This document shows, one piece after another, positions 46,072-55,142 of a stretch of DNA of 64,000 nt. Source of the stretch: Altererythrobacter epoxidivorans (lineage in GTDB: Bacteria > Pseudomonadota > Alphaproteobacteria > Sphingomonadales > Sphingomonadaceae); NCBI RefSeq assembly GCF_001281485.1, contig NZ_CP012669.1:1116001-1180000 (forward strand), given 5' to 3'. Every line of letters starts with the position of its first letter. The stretch's first letter is position 1. The position numbers and the translations under genes were made by a program. The notes beneath the pieces are model-generated. The model made no database searches. It was not told the DNA's origin and saw only the letters and a program-made list of their open reading frames with translations.

Positions 46072-47235
46072 TCAATAGGACCGCGGCAGGCCGAGCACAT
46101 GTTCGGCCAGATACGACAGGATGAGATTCGTGGAAATAGGGGCAACGGTATAAAGTCGTGCCTCGCGGAACTTGCGCTCGACGTCGTATTCCTCGGCGAA
46201 TCCGAAGCCGCCATAGGTCTGCACGCACATGTCGGCAGCAGCCCAGCTCGCTTCCGAGGCAAGCAACTTGGCCATGTTGGCTTCTTCGCCCGCATTGCCG
46301 CCCTGATCGTAAACGTGGGCGGCGTTGTGGACCATCAATTCTGCGGCACGCATCTGGGCGTAGCAGCGCGCGATGGGGAACTGGATTCCCTGATTCTGAC
46401 CGATCGGACGTTTGAAGACGGTGCGATCCTTCGCATAATCGCTCGCCTTCTCGATGAACCACTTGGCATCGCCAACACATTCGGCCGCGATCAGGATTCG
46501 CTCCGCATTCATGCCTGACAGGATGTAGCGAAAGCCCTTCCCCTCTTCGCCAATCAGCGAGGACGCCGGGATGCGCATGTCGTCGAAGAACACTTCGGTC
46601 GTCGAGTGATTCATCATCGTGCGGATCGGCTTGATCGTCATTCCGCCAGCCTCGCGGGCAGCGCGCATATCGACCAGAAAAATGGAGAGGCCTTCGGTGC
46701 GCTTCTCGACCTCTTCGACCGACGTCGTCCGGGCCAGCAACAGCATGAGATCGGAATGTTCAGCGCGGCTCGTCCATATCTTCTGCCCGTTGACGACATA
46801 TTCGTCGTCGTCACGGATTGCGCGTGTCTTGAGAGACAGCGTGTCGGTTCCGCTGGTCGGTTCGGACACGCCGAAAGCCTGGAGCCGCAATTCCCCGCTT
46901 GCGATCTTCGGCAGATACTCGCCCTTCTGGGCGTCGCTGCCATACCGCAAGAGGGTATTCATGATGTACATCTGGGCGTGCGCAGCACCGCCATTACAGC
47001 CCGATGCCTGGATTTCCTCCATGATCACCGCGGCCGCATCCAGCTTCAGCCCGCTGCCGCCGAATTCCTCGGGGATCAGGGCGGCAAGGAAACCCGAATT
47101 GGTCAGCGCATCGACGAACTCCGCCGGATAGGCACGTTCGCGATCTTTCTCACGCCAGTATTCGCCAGGGAATTCTTCGCAAAGGGCGCGCACGGCACGC
47201 CGGATTTCTGCCAGTTCTTCGGATTCGCTAGCCAT
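46072..47235 (-). CDS. Acyl-CoA dehydrogenase family protein, atypical active site
   Basis: 387 residues from ATG 47235. FAD/substrate motifs typical of the family: LQAFGVSEPTSGTD, IWTSRAEHSDLMLLLART, VQTYGGFGFAEEYDVERKFREAR. Where most members have I-Y/F-E-G-T, with the catalytic Glu near the C-terminus, this protein reads YTVAPISTNLI, so that base is missing. It may use a Glu in another helix, as isovaleryl-CoA dehydrogenase does, or act on an unusual substrate. Divergent from mscS. Confidence 0.88.
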   Translation of the reverse strand: MASESEELAEIRRAVRALCEEFPGEYWREKDRERAYPAEFVDALTNSGFLAALIPEEFGGSGLKLDAAAVIMEEIQASGCNGGAAHAQMYIMNTLLRYGSDAQKGEYLPKIASGELRLQAFGVSEPTSGTDTLSLKTRAIRDDDEYVVNGQKIWTSRAEHSDLMLLLARTTSVEEVEKRTEGLSIFLVDMRAAREAGGMTIKPIRTMMNHSTTEVFFDDMRIPASSLIGEEGKGFRYILSGMNAERILIAAECVGDAKWFIEKASDYAKDRTVFKRPIGQNQGIQFPIARCYAQMRAAELMVHNAAHVYDQGGNAGEEANMAKLLASEASWAAADMCVQTYGGFGFAEEYDVERKFREARLYTVAPISTNLILSYLAEHVLGLPRSY

Positions 47236-47412
47236 CTTGCCCCTGCCGGAAAATCTCATCTCTCGCGAAGCTCAATGCAGAGAATGGCATGCCATGTCCA
47301 CCTGCCCTTGTCGTGACTATGCCCCGACGGTTAGTTGGAATACTTGAAATGGCGGAACACAGGCGGCGCAGCATGGTTGGTTGCCTGAAACACCGGGGGA
47401 AATTCGTTCGAC

Positions 47413-48276
47413 ATGATGGACACGATCAACAACCAGCTGAGCGCGATGTGGTACAGCTTCGTGCAGGCGATACCGAGCCTCGCGATCGCTTTGGTCATAT
47501 TGATGATCACCGGCATCGCCGCCAGCTTCGCGACGAAGATCGTCGACTCAGTCGTCGGCAAGACAGAGCTTCGCCCTTCGCTGCGCAACCTCATCGAAAC
47601 GCTGGTCAAGCTTGGAGTATGGCTGGTCGGGATATTCATCGCCGCAATCGTCATCTTCCCGGGAATGACCTTCGCCGGCCTGATTGCGGGCCTGGGAATC
47701 GGTGCGGTGGCGATCGGTTTCGCCTTCCAGGACATCTTCGAAAATTTCCTCGCCGGGGTCCTGATCATGCTGCGCGAGAAGATGCGCATCGGTGACATGA
47801 TCGAATGCGAAGGCATCATGGGCAAGGTCGAGCATATCACCTTGCGCGAAACGCATATTCGCGCCCCCTCGGGCGAATTGACGGTCGTGCCGAATTCGAT
47901 CCTGTTCAAGAACCCAGTCGAGATCCTCACGGACGCGGACCAGCGCCGACATTCGGTTGTCGTAGGCGTTTCCTATGACACAAATCTCGACAAGGCAGCC
48001 GAAGTCATTCGAAAGGCCGTGGAAACGGTCGATGCGGTGGATATCGACAAGGGCATCGACATCTTCGCAAGCGAGTTCAATTCAAGCTCGGTAGATTTCA
48101 ACGTCCGCTGGTGGGCCGGTTCATCGCCGCGCGCAGGGCATGAAAGCCGGGACAAGGTCGTCCGCGCCATCAAGGCGGCGCTCGACAATGCCGGGATCGA
48201 GATCCCGTTCCCCTACATCACCCATACCTTCAAGGAGAAGGTACCGCTCGACAGAGGCGCAGGCGACGCGAACTGA
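47413..48276 (+). CDS. Small-conductance mechanosensitive channel (MscS family)
   Basis: 287 residues. Three N-terminal hydrophobic helices, the third being the pore helix (GLIAGLGIGAVAIGFAFQDIFENFLAG) with alternating small residues. The beta-rich middle domain (GDMIECEGIMGKVEHITLR, VVPNSILFKNPVEI) and C-terminal domain follow. A simple MscS-type osmotic release valve in the inner membrane. ATG 47413, with ATG 47416 as an alternative. The MFS gene follows 27 nt later. Confidence 0.93.
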   Translation: MMDTINNQLSAMWYSFVQAIPSLAIALVILMITGIAASFATKIVDSVVGKTELRPSLRNLIETLVKLGVWLVGIFIAAIVIFPGMTFAGLIAGLGIGAVAIGFAFQDIFENFLAGVLIMLREKMRIGDMIECEGIMGKVEHITLRETHIRAPSGELTVVPNSILFKNPVEILTDADQRRHSVVVGVSYDTNLDKAAEVIRKAVETVDAVDIDKGIDIFASEFNSSSVDFNVRWWAGSSPRAGHESRDKVVRAIKAALDNAGIEIPFPYITHTFKEKVPLDRGAGDAN

Positions 48277-48303
48277 CGCGATAGCGCTGAGGTGGGGCAC
48301 GAC

Positions 48304-49506
48304 ATGACAGAAAAAGACGCCGGTGAGCCGGCAGCCGGTCTTTCGCGTGGCAGGGAATTGGCTCTTGCGGCGATTACCGGTGCCACGGTCGCCAATGCCT
48401 ATTACATTCATCCGATCATCTCGGAAGTCGCCGACGGTTTCGGCGTTAGCGATGCGGCGATCGGTGTCGTACCAGCCTTCAACCAGCTCGCGCTGGCACT
48501 GGGCATTCTGCTGCTGCTCCCGCTGGGAGATCGCTTCGGCAATCGCAACCTCAGCCTGATCTTTGCCAGCGCACAGACTGCAATGTTGGCCGTCATGGCC
48601 TTCGCTCGCGACTTCACCCTCTTCGTTGGCGCATCGACCTTGCTCGGTTTCGTCACGATCGTGCCCTATCTCCTGCCAGCCTATGTGTCGAAACGCGTGC
48701 CGGTAGAGAGGCTGGGACAAGCAACCGCGACGCTGACCGTGGGTATCATCATCGGCATCCTTATCGCGCGTGTAGGGGCCGGCATACTCACCGAGCATTT
48801 CGGTTGGCGCTCTGTCTACATCGCCGCCGCTCTCATCATGTTGACCATCACGCTTTCACTCCCGCGCGTAATGGAGCCTGCCCGCAAGACGGGACGGTCG
48901 GAAGCGAAGGAAAGCTATGCCGCGCTCCTGGTCTCGATTGTGCCGCTCCTGCGGCAGCATCCGGAAGTCTTCCTTTCAGGCGCAATACAGGCGCTCAATT
49001 TCGGTATCTTCCTGTCGGTCTGGCTTGGCCTCGCTCTCCACCTTACGAGCGACGAGATGGGTTATGGTGTCGATACCGTGGGCTATCTGGCCGGTATCGC
49101 TGCCGTCAGCATCTACTTTACGCCCAGGATCGGCAGGTGGGCCGACAGCATGGGCCCGCGAAAAGCGCGGTTTCTCATCGCGCTGGTCCAGTTTGCTGCG
49201 GTTGCGCTCTACTACCCACTCGGTTGGAACCTGTGGCTGCTCATCATCCCGATCATCATCACAAACGTTGTCGGCCCATCGATCGACGTCACCTCGCGGA
49301 TGACCTTTCTATCGCTCGACCCCGGGGTCCGGACACGCCTGATGACAGCTTTTATCGTGATGATGTTCGTCGGCGGCGGGATCGCGAGCTGGGCCGGAAC
49401 CTATGCGTACGAACATGCCGGATGGGCCGGCAACTCAATGCTGGCCATCGCCATGTCGGTCGCGGTCGTTGTGTTGAGCTGGGTCGCCACTCGCAAGGGC
49501 GAGTGA
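48304..49506 (+). CDS. MFS transporter, probable drug:proton antiporter type
   Basis: 400 residues from ATG 48304, with a GAGGTGGGG tract shortly upstream. Twelve hydrophobic helices are expected. The loop 2-3 motif LPLGDRFGNRNLS is a variant of the MFS G-x-x-x-D-R-x-G signature, and a matching loop lies in the second half (RIGRWADSMGPRKARF). Close to YgaY-like and other small-molecule exporters. Substrate unknown. The tRNA-Arg gene begins on the other strand just after the stop. Confidence 0.85.
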   Translation: MTEKDAGEPAAGLSRGRELALAAITGATVANAYYIHPIISEVADGFGVSDAAIGVVPAFNQLALALGILLLLPLGDRFGNRNLSLIFASAQTAMLAVMAFARDFTLFVGASTLLGFVTIVPYLLPAYVSKRVPVERLGQATATLTVGIIIGILIARVGAGILTEHFGWRSVYIAAALIMLTITLSLPRVMEPARKTGRSEAKESYAALLVSIVPLLRQHPEVFLSGAIQALNFGIFLSVWLGLALHLTSDEMGYGVDTVGYLAGIAAVSIYFTPRIGRWADSMGPRKARFLIALVQFAAVALYYPLGWNLWLLIIPIIITNVVGPSIDVTSRMTFLSLDPGVRTRLMTAFIVMMFVGGGIASWAGTYAYEHAGWAGNSMLAIAMSVAVVVLSWVATRKGE

Positions 49507-49515
49507 GAGGGGAAT

Positions 49516-49592
49516 TGGTGCGCCCGACAGGATTCGAACCTGTGGCCCCCAGATTAGGAATCTGGTGCTCTATCCTGCTGAGCTACGGGCGC
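49516..49592 (-). tRNA. tRNA-Arg (anticodon CCU)
   Basis: Minus strand: acceptor GCGCCCG pairs CGGGCGC, A discriminator, encoded CCA. D-arm GTAGCTCAGCAGGATAGAGC, anticodon loop TTCCTAA with CCT, T-loop GTTCGAATC. Length is 77 nt. Reads the AGG codon. Confidence 0.97.
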
Positions 49593-49629
49593 CCGCGGCC
49601 CGTTTAGGGGCGAGCGTTCGCGAACGCAA

Positions 49630-50103
49630 TCAGTTGAGTTCTTCGGGCGGTGAAACGGGGAATGGCAGCGCTGCGACCGCTATCCCTTCATCGGCCAGGT
49701 TCCGTGCCTCTTCCGCACTCGCACGGCCGTGGATTGGCTTCTCGTCCTGTTCGCCGTAGTGCATCGCGCGCGACTGCTCGGCGAACTTGTCACCGACCCA
49801 GGTGCTCTTCTTCAGGGCTTCGCTCTGCGCCTTTGCAAGCGCGGCGAGCGCATTCTGCACTTCCTTCGGGATCGGCATATTCGACACAGGATGCGCATTG
49901 TCTTCGGACGGACCGGACATTGCAGCGCCGCTGTTGCCTTTGGCCGGAACGGCTGGCGCCATCGGGGCCTTGCCAACCTCCATCGATCCGCATTCGGGGC
50001 AGGACACGAAACCCTGCTCCTGCTGTTCGGCAAAGTCGGAGGAGCTTCCGAACCAGCCTTCGAAACGGTGTCCGTGGTCGCAGATTAGGTCGTAAACGAT
50101 CAT
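49630..50103 (-). CDS. DUF1178 family protein
   Basis: 157 residues from ATG 50103. The start MIVYDLICDHGHRFEGWFGS and the later SCPECGSMEVGKAP are the signatures of DUF1178, a small family with Cys/His residues that may bind zinc. The C-terminal half is charged and includes RNLADEGIAVAALPFPV, also family-typical. Function unknown. It follows the nitrilase-family gene by 7 nt, the common alphaproteobacterial grxC-nit-DUF1178 order. Confidence 0.85.
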   Translation of the reverse strand: MIVYDLICDHGHRFEGWFGSSSDFAEQQEQGFVSCPECGSMEVGKAPMAPAVPAKGNSGAAMSGPSEDNAHPVSNMPIPKEVQNALAALAKAQSEALKKSTWVGDKFAEQSRAMHYGEQDEKPIHGRASAEEARNLADEGIAVAALPFPVSPPEELN

Positions 50104-50110
50104 CGCGGGC

Positions 50111-50929
50111 CTATGTGGCGATTTCGCGCCGGTTGGCAAGGCTCGGCAACTGCCGTCTGACTTCTGCAATGCGCCCGAGGTCGATCTCCGCAAATCCAAG
50201 ACCTGCGCCCTCGCCGCCCATGTCGAGCAACACTTCGCCCCACGGGTCGATCACGAGACTGTGGCCGAAGGTTTCCCGACCGTCCTCGTGCTTGCCGACC
50301 TGCGCAGCCGCAACGACAAAGGCACTCGCTTCGACAGCGCGTGCACGCTGCATCAGGTGCCAGTGCGCCTTGCCCGTCGGAACGGTAAAGGCAGCAGGGA
50401 TGGCAATTACATCGCAGCCCCGGTTGCCAAGCTCCTGGAAAAGGGCCGGAAAACGAATGTCATAGCAGATCGAGAGACCGAGCCGCCCAACCGGCGTATT
50501 GTCTACCGTCACCACTTCGGTCCCGGGCTCGTAAGCGGCGCTTTCGCGCCAGCTCTCTCCGGTGGAAAGTTCGACGTCGAACATGTGTATCTTGTCATAG
50601 CGCGCGGCGATTTCGCCGTCCGGGCCGATCAGGAAGCTTCGGTTGGCAAACCGCCCATCGTCCCGCCTGATCGCGAGGGATCCGATTGCGACCCATATAT
50701 TTGTCTCCCGCGCGGCCTGCCTGACGCTCTCCAGCACACCATCATGTCCTTCTTCGACGATCGAAGCCGAACCGCGCTGCCTGTCCCGGTCGAGGAGACC
50801 CGACATCTCGGGCGTAAACAGAATTTCGGCGCCGCCTGCGGAGGCATCGGCTACAGCCTTGCAAATATCATTGGAGTTGCGATCGGGATCGATCCCCGAC
50901 GTCATCTGCAAGACGGCGATGCGCGTCAC
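50111..50929 (-). CDS. Carbon-nitrogen hydrolase (nitrilase superfamily, Nit-like amidase)
   Basis: 272 residues with the Glu-Lys-Cys triad in EILFTPEMSGL (Glu), RYDKIHMFDV (Lys) and LGLSICYDIRFP (Cys). The branch resembles Nit1/NitFhit omega-amidase or deaminated-glutathione amidase, a metabolite-repair role fitting its place beside glutaredoxin. Starts 8 nt after grxC. Confidence 0.88.
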   Translation of the reverse strand: MTRIAVLQMTSGIDPDRNSNDICKAVADASAGGAEILFTPEMSGLLDRDRQRGSASIVEEGHDGVLESVRQAARETNIWVAIGSLAIRRDDGRFANRSFLIGPDGEIAARYDKIHMFDVELSTGESWRESAAYEPGTEVVTVDNTPVGRLGLSICYDIRFPALFQELGNRGCDVIAIPAAFTVPTGKAHWHLMQRARAVEASAFVVAAAQVGKHEDGRETFGHSLVIDPWGEVLLDMGGEGAGLGFAEIDLGRIAEVRRQLPSLANRREIAT

Positions 50930-50937
50930 GGTCGCGG

Positions 50938-51201
50938 TCAGCCTTCGAGCATCGGGTCGAGCTTGCCGTCGCGATCAAGCGCGTGAAGCTCGTCCGACCC
51001 ACCGACATAATGTTCTCCGATAAAGATCTGCGGTACGGTGCGTGCCGTGGGTGCACGTTCCAGCATCTCGTCGCGCTTCGGCCCGCCCATGGTGATATCG
51101 AATTCGTTGTATTCCACGCCCTTGCTGTCGAGCAGGCGCTTGGCGCGATAGCAAAAGCCGCAGCCGAATTTGGTGTAGATGTCGATTGTCGGCGTCGCCA
51201 T
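50938..51201 (-). CDS. grxC: Glutaredoxin 3
   Basis: 87-residue thioredoxin-fold dithiol reductase. The active site is C-G-F-C (KFGCGFCYRAKRLLDSKG) instead of the common C-P-Y-C. The glutathione-binding TVPQIFIG (cis-Pro) and GGSDELHALD segments are intact. First gene of a grxC-nit-DUF1178 unit. Divergent from hsp20. Confidence 0.92.
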   Translation of the reverse strand: MATPTIDIYTKFGCGFCYRAKRLLDSKGVEYNEFDITMGGPKRDEMLERAPTARTVPQIFIGEHYVGGSDELHALDRDGKLDPMLEG

Positions 51202-51247
51202 TGTGAACCCTTCGCGTTTTCAATCCGGTAGCGCCTTTTGGTTGACG

Positions 51248-51276
51248 CTTGAACCGGCCGGTTTCCATCCTAAATA
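51248..51276 (+). promoter_or_regulatory. Candidate heat-shock (RpoH-type) promoter for hsp20
   Basis: CTTGAA (51248-51253) is followed after 15 nt by CCTAAATA (51269-51276). This is close to the CTTGAA ... C-C/T-x-A-T-x-T pattern of sigma-32-type promoters, and lies about 105 nt before the small heat shock gene. The -10 match is imperfect. Confidence 0.4.
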
Positions 51277-51381
51277 TCAGCAGTCGGCGGCCGCCAAAAG
51301 GGGCCGTGCGATATTTGACCGAGGTGCTGCGTGCTGCAGGCCTCATCAGTGTTCAAATTGCTCAAGAGAGGATTTGTTTCG
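51277..51381 (+). promoter_or_regulatory. Candidate ROSE-type RNA thermometer in the hsp20 leader
   Basis: The ~105-nt leader ends with TTGCT (51358-51362), a 6-nt loop, then AGGA (51369-51372), 9 nt before the ATG. ROSE thermometers of alphaproteobacterial small heat shock genes mask the Shine-Dalgarno AGGA with a U-Y-G-C-U strand through a G-G pair. Further GC hairpins are possible upstream (GGCGGCCGCC near 51285; GAGG...CCTC near 51321-51343). Confidence 0.45.
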
Positions 51382-51858
51382 ATGTCACGTACCGATTTCA
51401 CCCCCTACCGCCGTACCACTGTCGGTTTCGACCGCCTGTTCGACCTGCTCGAAGGGCAGGTGCGCAACAACAACGGCGACAACTACCCCCCCTTCAATAT
51501 CGAGCGTCGCGGCGACGACGATTACCGCATCACCGTGGCGGTGGCCGGTTTCCGTCCGCAAGACCTCGACATTACCGCACAGCAGAACCTGCTAGTGATC
51601 CAGGGCAAGAAGCGTGAAGACGACGCACTCCAGGGCGACATGCTGCACATCGGCATCGCCAATCGCGGGTTCGAGCGCCGCTTCGAACTGGCCGATTACG
51701 TTCGCGTAGAGCGCGCCGATCTGGAAAATGGCCTGCTGGTCATCGACCTGGTGCGTGAAGTGCCTGAAGCGATGAAGCCCAAGAAGATCGCGGTAAACGG
51801 CCAGCCCACTTTGACTGCCGTTCCCGACAGCAAGGGCGACGAAGCCGACGCGGCCTGA
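51382..51858 (+). CDS. Small heat shock protein (Hsp20/IbpA family)
   Basis: 158-residue chaperone holding unfolded proteins. N-terminal YRRTTVGFDRLFDLLEGQ is the IbpA-type helix. The alpha-crystallin domain spans about 35-128 (PPFNIERRGDDDYRITVAVA, LLVIQGKK, GFERRFELADYVRVERADLENGLL). The C-terminal I-x-V motif is KKIAV. ATG 51382 gives this canonical N-terminus; an earlier ATG at 51331 would add 17 residues that overlap the leader. Confidence 0.94.
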   Translation: MSRTDFTPYRRTTVGFDRLFDLLEGQVRNNNGDNYPPFNIERRGDDDYRITVAVAGFRPQDLDITAQQNLLVIQGKKREDDALQGDMLHIGIANRGFERRFELADYVRVERADLENGLLVIDLVREVPEAMKPKKIAVNGQPTLTAVPDSKGDEADAA

Positions 51859-51898
51859 CCCGCGCTTTTGACTTTTTTGCAAAATCTTGAAGGTAAGT

Positions 51899-51922
51899 GG
51901 GGGCGGATCGGGTTCCGCCCCC
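51899..51922 (+). terminator. GC-rich hairpin after hsp20
   Basis: GGGGGCGGA (51899-51907) pairs with TCCGCCCCC (51914-51922) over a 6-nt loop. No T-run follows, so termination would be Rho-assisted, or the hairpin may only stabilise the 3' end. Confidence 0.4.
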
Positions 51923-52049
51923 GCGACCGTTGAAGTCGCCTCGACCAGAATTCACCGTCCGGGTCGCATAAGACGGTCAATTCCGGTGCGAGCTTGTCGA
52001 GGATAAGTCGAGCCCACCCTCAAATTCCTCTCGACAGATTACTGCCCCG

Positions 52050-52072
52050 CCCCTTCAGAAAAGCTGAAGGGG
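52050..52072. terminator. Hairpin between hsp20 and pyrG
   Basis: CCCCTTCAG (52050-52058) pairs perfectly with CTGAAGGGG (52064-52072). It is followed on the plus strand by TAGAATTT, and sits about 120 nt beyond the pyrG stop on the minus strand. It may terminate either gene or be part of a small RNA. Confidence 0.4.
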
Positions 52073-52191
52073 TAGAATTTGCGTGAGCCAAAACCCTTGT
52101 TGATGCAAGGGAAATTTCAAAAACTTGTATAAATGCGACACGAAAAGTCGTGTGCATCCGCAGCAATCGAAACTACATTTCGGTCGCCCGA

Positions 52192-53826
52192 TCAGACGAG
52201 GCGCGACTGTTCCAGTGCGGCTTCGATGAAGCCTGCGAAGAGCGGATGCGGCTCGAACGGTTTCGACTTCAGCTCAGGATGGAACTGCACACCGACGAAC
52301 CACGGATGGTCCGGACGTTCGACGATTTCGGGCAGCAAACCGTCCGGTGACATGCCCGAAAATACCAAGCCCTGTTTCTCCAAAGGCTCGATATAAGCAC
52401 CATTCACCTCGTAACGGTGACGGTGGCGCTCGGAAATCGTGGTCGCGCCGTCATATATCTTGGAGACATGGCTGTTGCCAGAGAGCTTCGCGTCATAGGC
52501 GCCGAGGCGCATCGTGCCGCCGAGATCGCCACCCGACTCGCGCTTCTGAAGGCCTTCCTCGCTCATCCATTCGGTGATGATACCGACGACCGGTTCGCTC
52601 GTTTCGCCAAATTCGGTTGAAGACGCATTTTCGAAACCAGCTGCGCGGGCCGCTTCGATGCAGGCCATCTGCATGCCGAGGCAAATGCCGAGGAACGGCA
52701 CTTTCCGCTCACGAGCGAAGCGGACGCTGGCGATCTTGCCCTCGCTGCCGCGCTCTCCGAAACCACCCGGCACCAGGATACCGTGCATGGGTTCGAGCTT
52801 GGCTGCGATATCGGATTCATCGCCTTCGAATACTTCGGCGTCGATCCAGCGAATGTTGACCTTCACACGGTTCGCCAGGCCGCCATGGATCAGAGCTTCG
52901 TTCAGCGACTTGTAGGCATCGGGCAGACCGACGTACTTGCCGACCACGCCGATCGTCACCTCGCCTTCGGGATTGAAGTAGCGATCCGTGACATCTTCCC
53001 ACGATGCGAGGTTCGGCATCGGGGCATCGGTAATGCCGAATGCACGCAGCACCTCTGCGTCGAGACCTTCCTCGTGGTACTGCTGCGGCACGGAATAGAT
53101 CGACGGAGCATCGAGCGCGGGAATGACCGCCTCAGCCCGAACGTTACAGAACTGGGCGATCTTGCGGCGCTCGCCTTCCGGCAGCGGATGTTCCGCACGG
53201 CACAGCAGGATATCAGGCTTGATACCCAGGCTGGCGAGTTCGCGCACCGAGTGCTGCGTCGGCTTCGTCTTCAGTTCGCCTGCAGCGGCGATGTAGGGAA
53301 CCAGCGTGACGTGGACCGAAACCGTCTGGTTCGGCTCCAGTTCGTTACGCAGCTGGCGAATCGCCTCCATGAAGGGAAGCGATTCGATGTCGCCCACCGT
53401 GCCGCCGATTTCGCAGAGGATGAAATCGTGATCGTCCTGATCGTCGAGCGCGAAAGCCTTGATCGCGTCTGTTACGTGCGGGATGACCTGTACCGTCGCG
53501 CCGAGATAGTCCCCGCGCCGTTCCTTCGCGATGATGTCGCGATAGACACGTCCCGAGGTGATGTTGTCGCTCTGCCGGGCAGACACGCCAGTGAAGCGTT
53601 CGTAGTGGCCGAGATCGAGATCGGTTTCCGCACCGTCATCGGTGACGTAAACCTCGCCGTGCTGATACGGGCTCATCGTGCCTGGGTCGACATTCAGGTA
53701 CGGGTCAAACTTGCGGATACGCACCTTGTACCCACGTGCCTGAAGAAGGGCAGCAAGCGATGCTGCCATGAGACCTTTGCCGAGCGATGAGACCACGCCG
53801 CCGGTTATGAAAATGTACCGCGCCAT
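52192..53826 (-). CDS. pyrG: CTP synthase
   Basis: 544 residues. The N-terminal amidoligase begins [19 protein letters not shown] and includes [15 protein letters not shown]. The C-terminal class I glutamine amidotransferase has the nucleophile Cys in [11 protein letters not shown] and the His/Glu pair in [15 protein letters not shown]. Makes CTP from UTP. pyrG, secG and tpiA are all on the minus strand, with tpiA first and pyrG last. Confidence 0.97.
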   Translation of the reverse strand: MARYIFITGGVVSSLGKGLMAASLAALLQARGYKVRIRKFDPYLNVDPGTMSPYQHGEVYVTDDGAETDLDLGHYERFTGVSARQSDNITSGRVYRDIIAKERRGDYLGATVQVIPHVTDAIKAFALDDQDDHDFILCEIGGTVGDIESLPFMEAIRQLRNELEPNQTVSVHVTLVPYIAAAGELKTKPTQHSVRELASLGIKPDILLCRAEHPLPEGERRKIAQFCNVRAEAVIPALDAPSIYSVPQQYHEEGLDAEVLRAFGITDAPMPNLASWEDVTDRYFNPEGEVTIGVVGKYVGLPDAYKSLNEALIHGGLANRVKVNIRWIDAEVFEGDESDIAAKLEPMHGILVPGGFGERGSEGKIASVRFARERKVPFLGICLGMQMACIEAARAAGFENASSTEFGETSEPVVGIITEWMSEEGLQKRESGGDLGGTMRLGAYDAKLSGNSHVSKIYDGATTISERHRHRYEVNGAYIEPLEKQGLVFSGMSPDGLLPEIVERPDHPWFVGVQFHPELKSKPFEPHPLFAGFIEAALEQSRLV

Positions 53827-53916
53827 GGGAGTTGGGCCTTAAGGCTTGAATTGGATTCGATGCAAGCGATTAGCGGCGCGTCGAGCGCGCAATCCACAAA
53901 TCGCGGGTGAAAAAAG

Positions 53917-54291
53917 TTATTCTGTGGCGTCTGCCAGCGGATCAGCCGGTTCTGCGGGCACTGCAGCAGGAACCGATTCTTCCGAACCACCCAGTGCACT
54001 ACCAAGCGGATCGGCGGGCTGGACGTTGCGATCCAGCGTCGAGCTGATTTCGTCCGAACCGGTCGTTTCCACGGCAACCGCAGCAAGCGCGATCGACAGA
54101 CCGACGAAAGCGACAGCCAGCCACTTGGTCGTGCGGGTCAGAAAGTCGGCCGCCCCGCGTGCGCCCATCAGGCCGCCCGGGCTACCGCCGATACCCAGAC
54201 CGCCGCCTTCAGAGCGCTGCATGAGCACGACGACGACGAGGCCAGCGGCGACAATCGCCTGTAGCACGGTGAGGAAGATGAAAACGGACAT
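53917..54291 (-). CDS. secG: Preprotein translocase subunit SecG
   Basis: 124 residues with two membrane helices (about 3-22 and 57-76). The conserved cytoplasmic loop VVLMQRSEGGGLGIGGS is followed by ARGAADFLTRTTKWLA. An Ala/Pro/acidic tail of about 45 residues is longer than in E. coli, as often seen in alphaproteobacteria. Stabilises SecYE during export. Confidence 0.92.
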   Translation of the reverse strand: MSVFIFLTVLQAIVAAGLVVVVLMQRSEGGGLGIGGSPGGLMGARGAADFLTRTTKWLAVAFVGLSIALAAVAVETTGSDEISSTLDRNVQPADPLGSALGGSEESVPAAVPAEPADPLADATE

Positions 54292-54380
54292 GAAAATCTA
54301 CTCTGAAACTGTTTCGCTGGGCATTTAGGGGCGCACCGCCACGAGAGCAAGGCCTGCGAGGCAGAGCGCCACCAGGGCGA

Positions 54381-55142
54381 TCAGCCTTCGGCGCCCTCGC
54401 CTGCGGCAAGCGCGATACCCATGAAGCTGTCTGCGGTGAGGCTTGCGCCCCCGACAAGGGCGCCGCCAACTTCCTCGGCCGAGAGAATTTCGCGGGCGTT
54501 GTCGGGCTTTACCGAGCCGCCGTAGAGAATGCGCACTTCTGCACCCTGCTCTTCGCCGAACAATTCGACGAGCAGGCCACGGATCGCCTTGTGCATGGCT
54601 TCGATGTCTTCGACCGTAGCAGTGTTGCCGGTGCCGATCGCCCAGATCGGCTCGTAAGCGACCGTCAGGCGTTCCTCGGCATTGTCCATTTCGGGAAGCG
54701 ATGCCCGAAGCTGGTCGAGAACGAACTTTTCTGCCTTGCCCGAATTGCGCGTCTTTTCGTCTTCGCCGCAGCACATGATCACGCGCATGCCGGCTTCGAG
54801 CGCAGCCTGGGCCTTGCTCTTTACCAGGTCATTGCTTTCGCCGTGGGCGGTGCGCCGCTCGCTATGGCCGAGGATGACGAATTTGGCACCGGCATCGGCG
54901 AGCATGCTAGCGGAGATGTCGCCGGTATGGGCGCCATCTTCACCGGGGTGGCAATCCTGCGCACCGACGCCGATTTGTTCGGCCTCGCGGTGAACTGCAT
55001 GAATGAGAGTGAACGGCGGAGCGACTGCGACCTCCACCTTCATGTGACGCTGGGCAGCCCGGTCGATCGCGCGCGCTTCGGAAAGCATGGCGCGCGTGCC
55101 GTTCATTTTCCAGTTTCCGACAATATAGGGCCGTTGGGCCAT
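54381..55142 (-). CDS. tpiA: Triosephosphate isomerase
   Basis: 253-residue TIM barrel of glycolysis. Lys in VGNWKMNG, electrophilic His in ILGHSERRTA, catalytic Glu in AYEPIWAIGTG, phosphate loop ILYGGSVKPDN. ATG 55142 (MAQRPYIVGNWKMNG) is the canonical start; the frame is open further upstream without similarity. Divergent from ppiD; secG follows on the same strand. Confidence 0.97.
   Translation of the reverse strand: MAQRPYIVGNWKMNGTRAMLSEARAIDRAAQRHMKVEVAVAPPFTLIHAVHREAEQIGVGAQDCHPGEDGAHTGDISASMLADAGAKFVILGHSERRTAHGESNDLVKSKAQAALEAGMRVIMCCGEDEKTRNSGKAEKFVLDQLRASLPEMDNAEERLTVAYEPIWAIGTGNTATVEDIEAMHKAIRGLLVELFGEEQGAEVRILYGGSVKPDNAREILSAEEVGGALVGGASLTADSFMGIALAAGEGAEG

Larger units (their letters stand above)
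51859..52191. other. Convergent intergenic region hsp20/pyrG with stem-loops
   Basis: 333 bases without a recognisable gene. It holds at least four inverted repeats: 51899-51922 (9 bp), 52050-52072 (9 bp), 52094-52111 (6 bp) and a CACGA-AAAG-TCGTG repeat near 52138-52151. It probably carries the terminators of both genes; a small RNA is possible. Confidence 0.5.
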
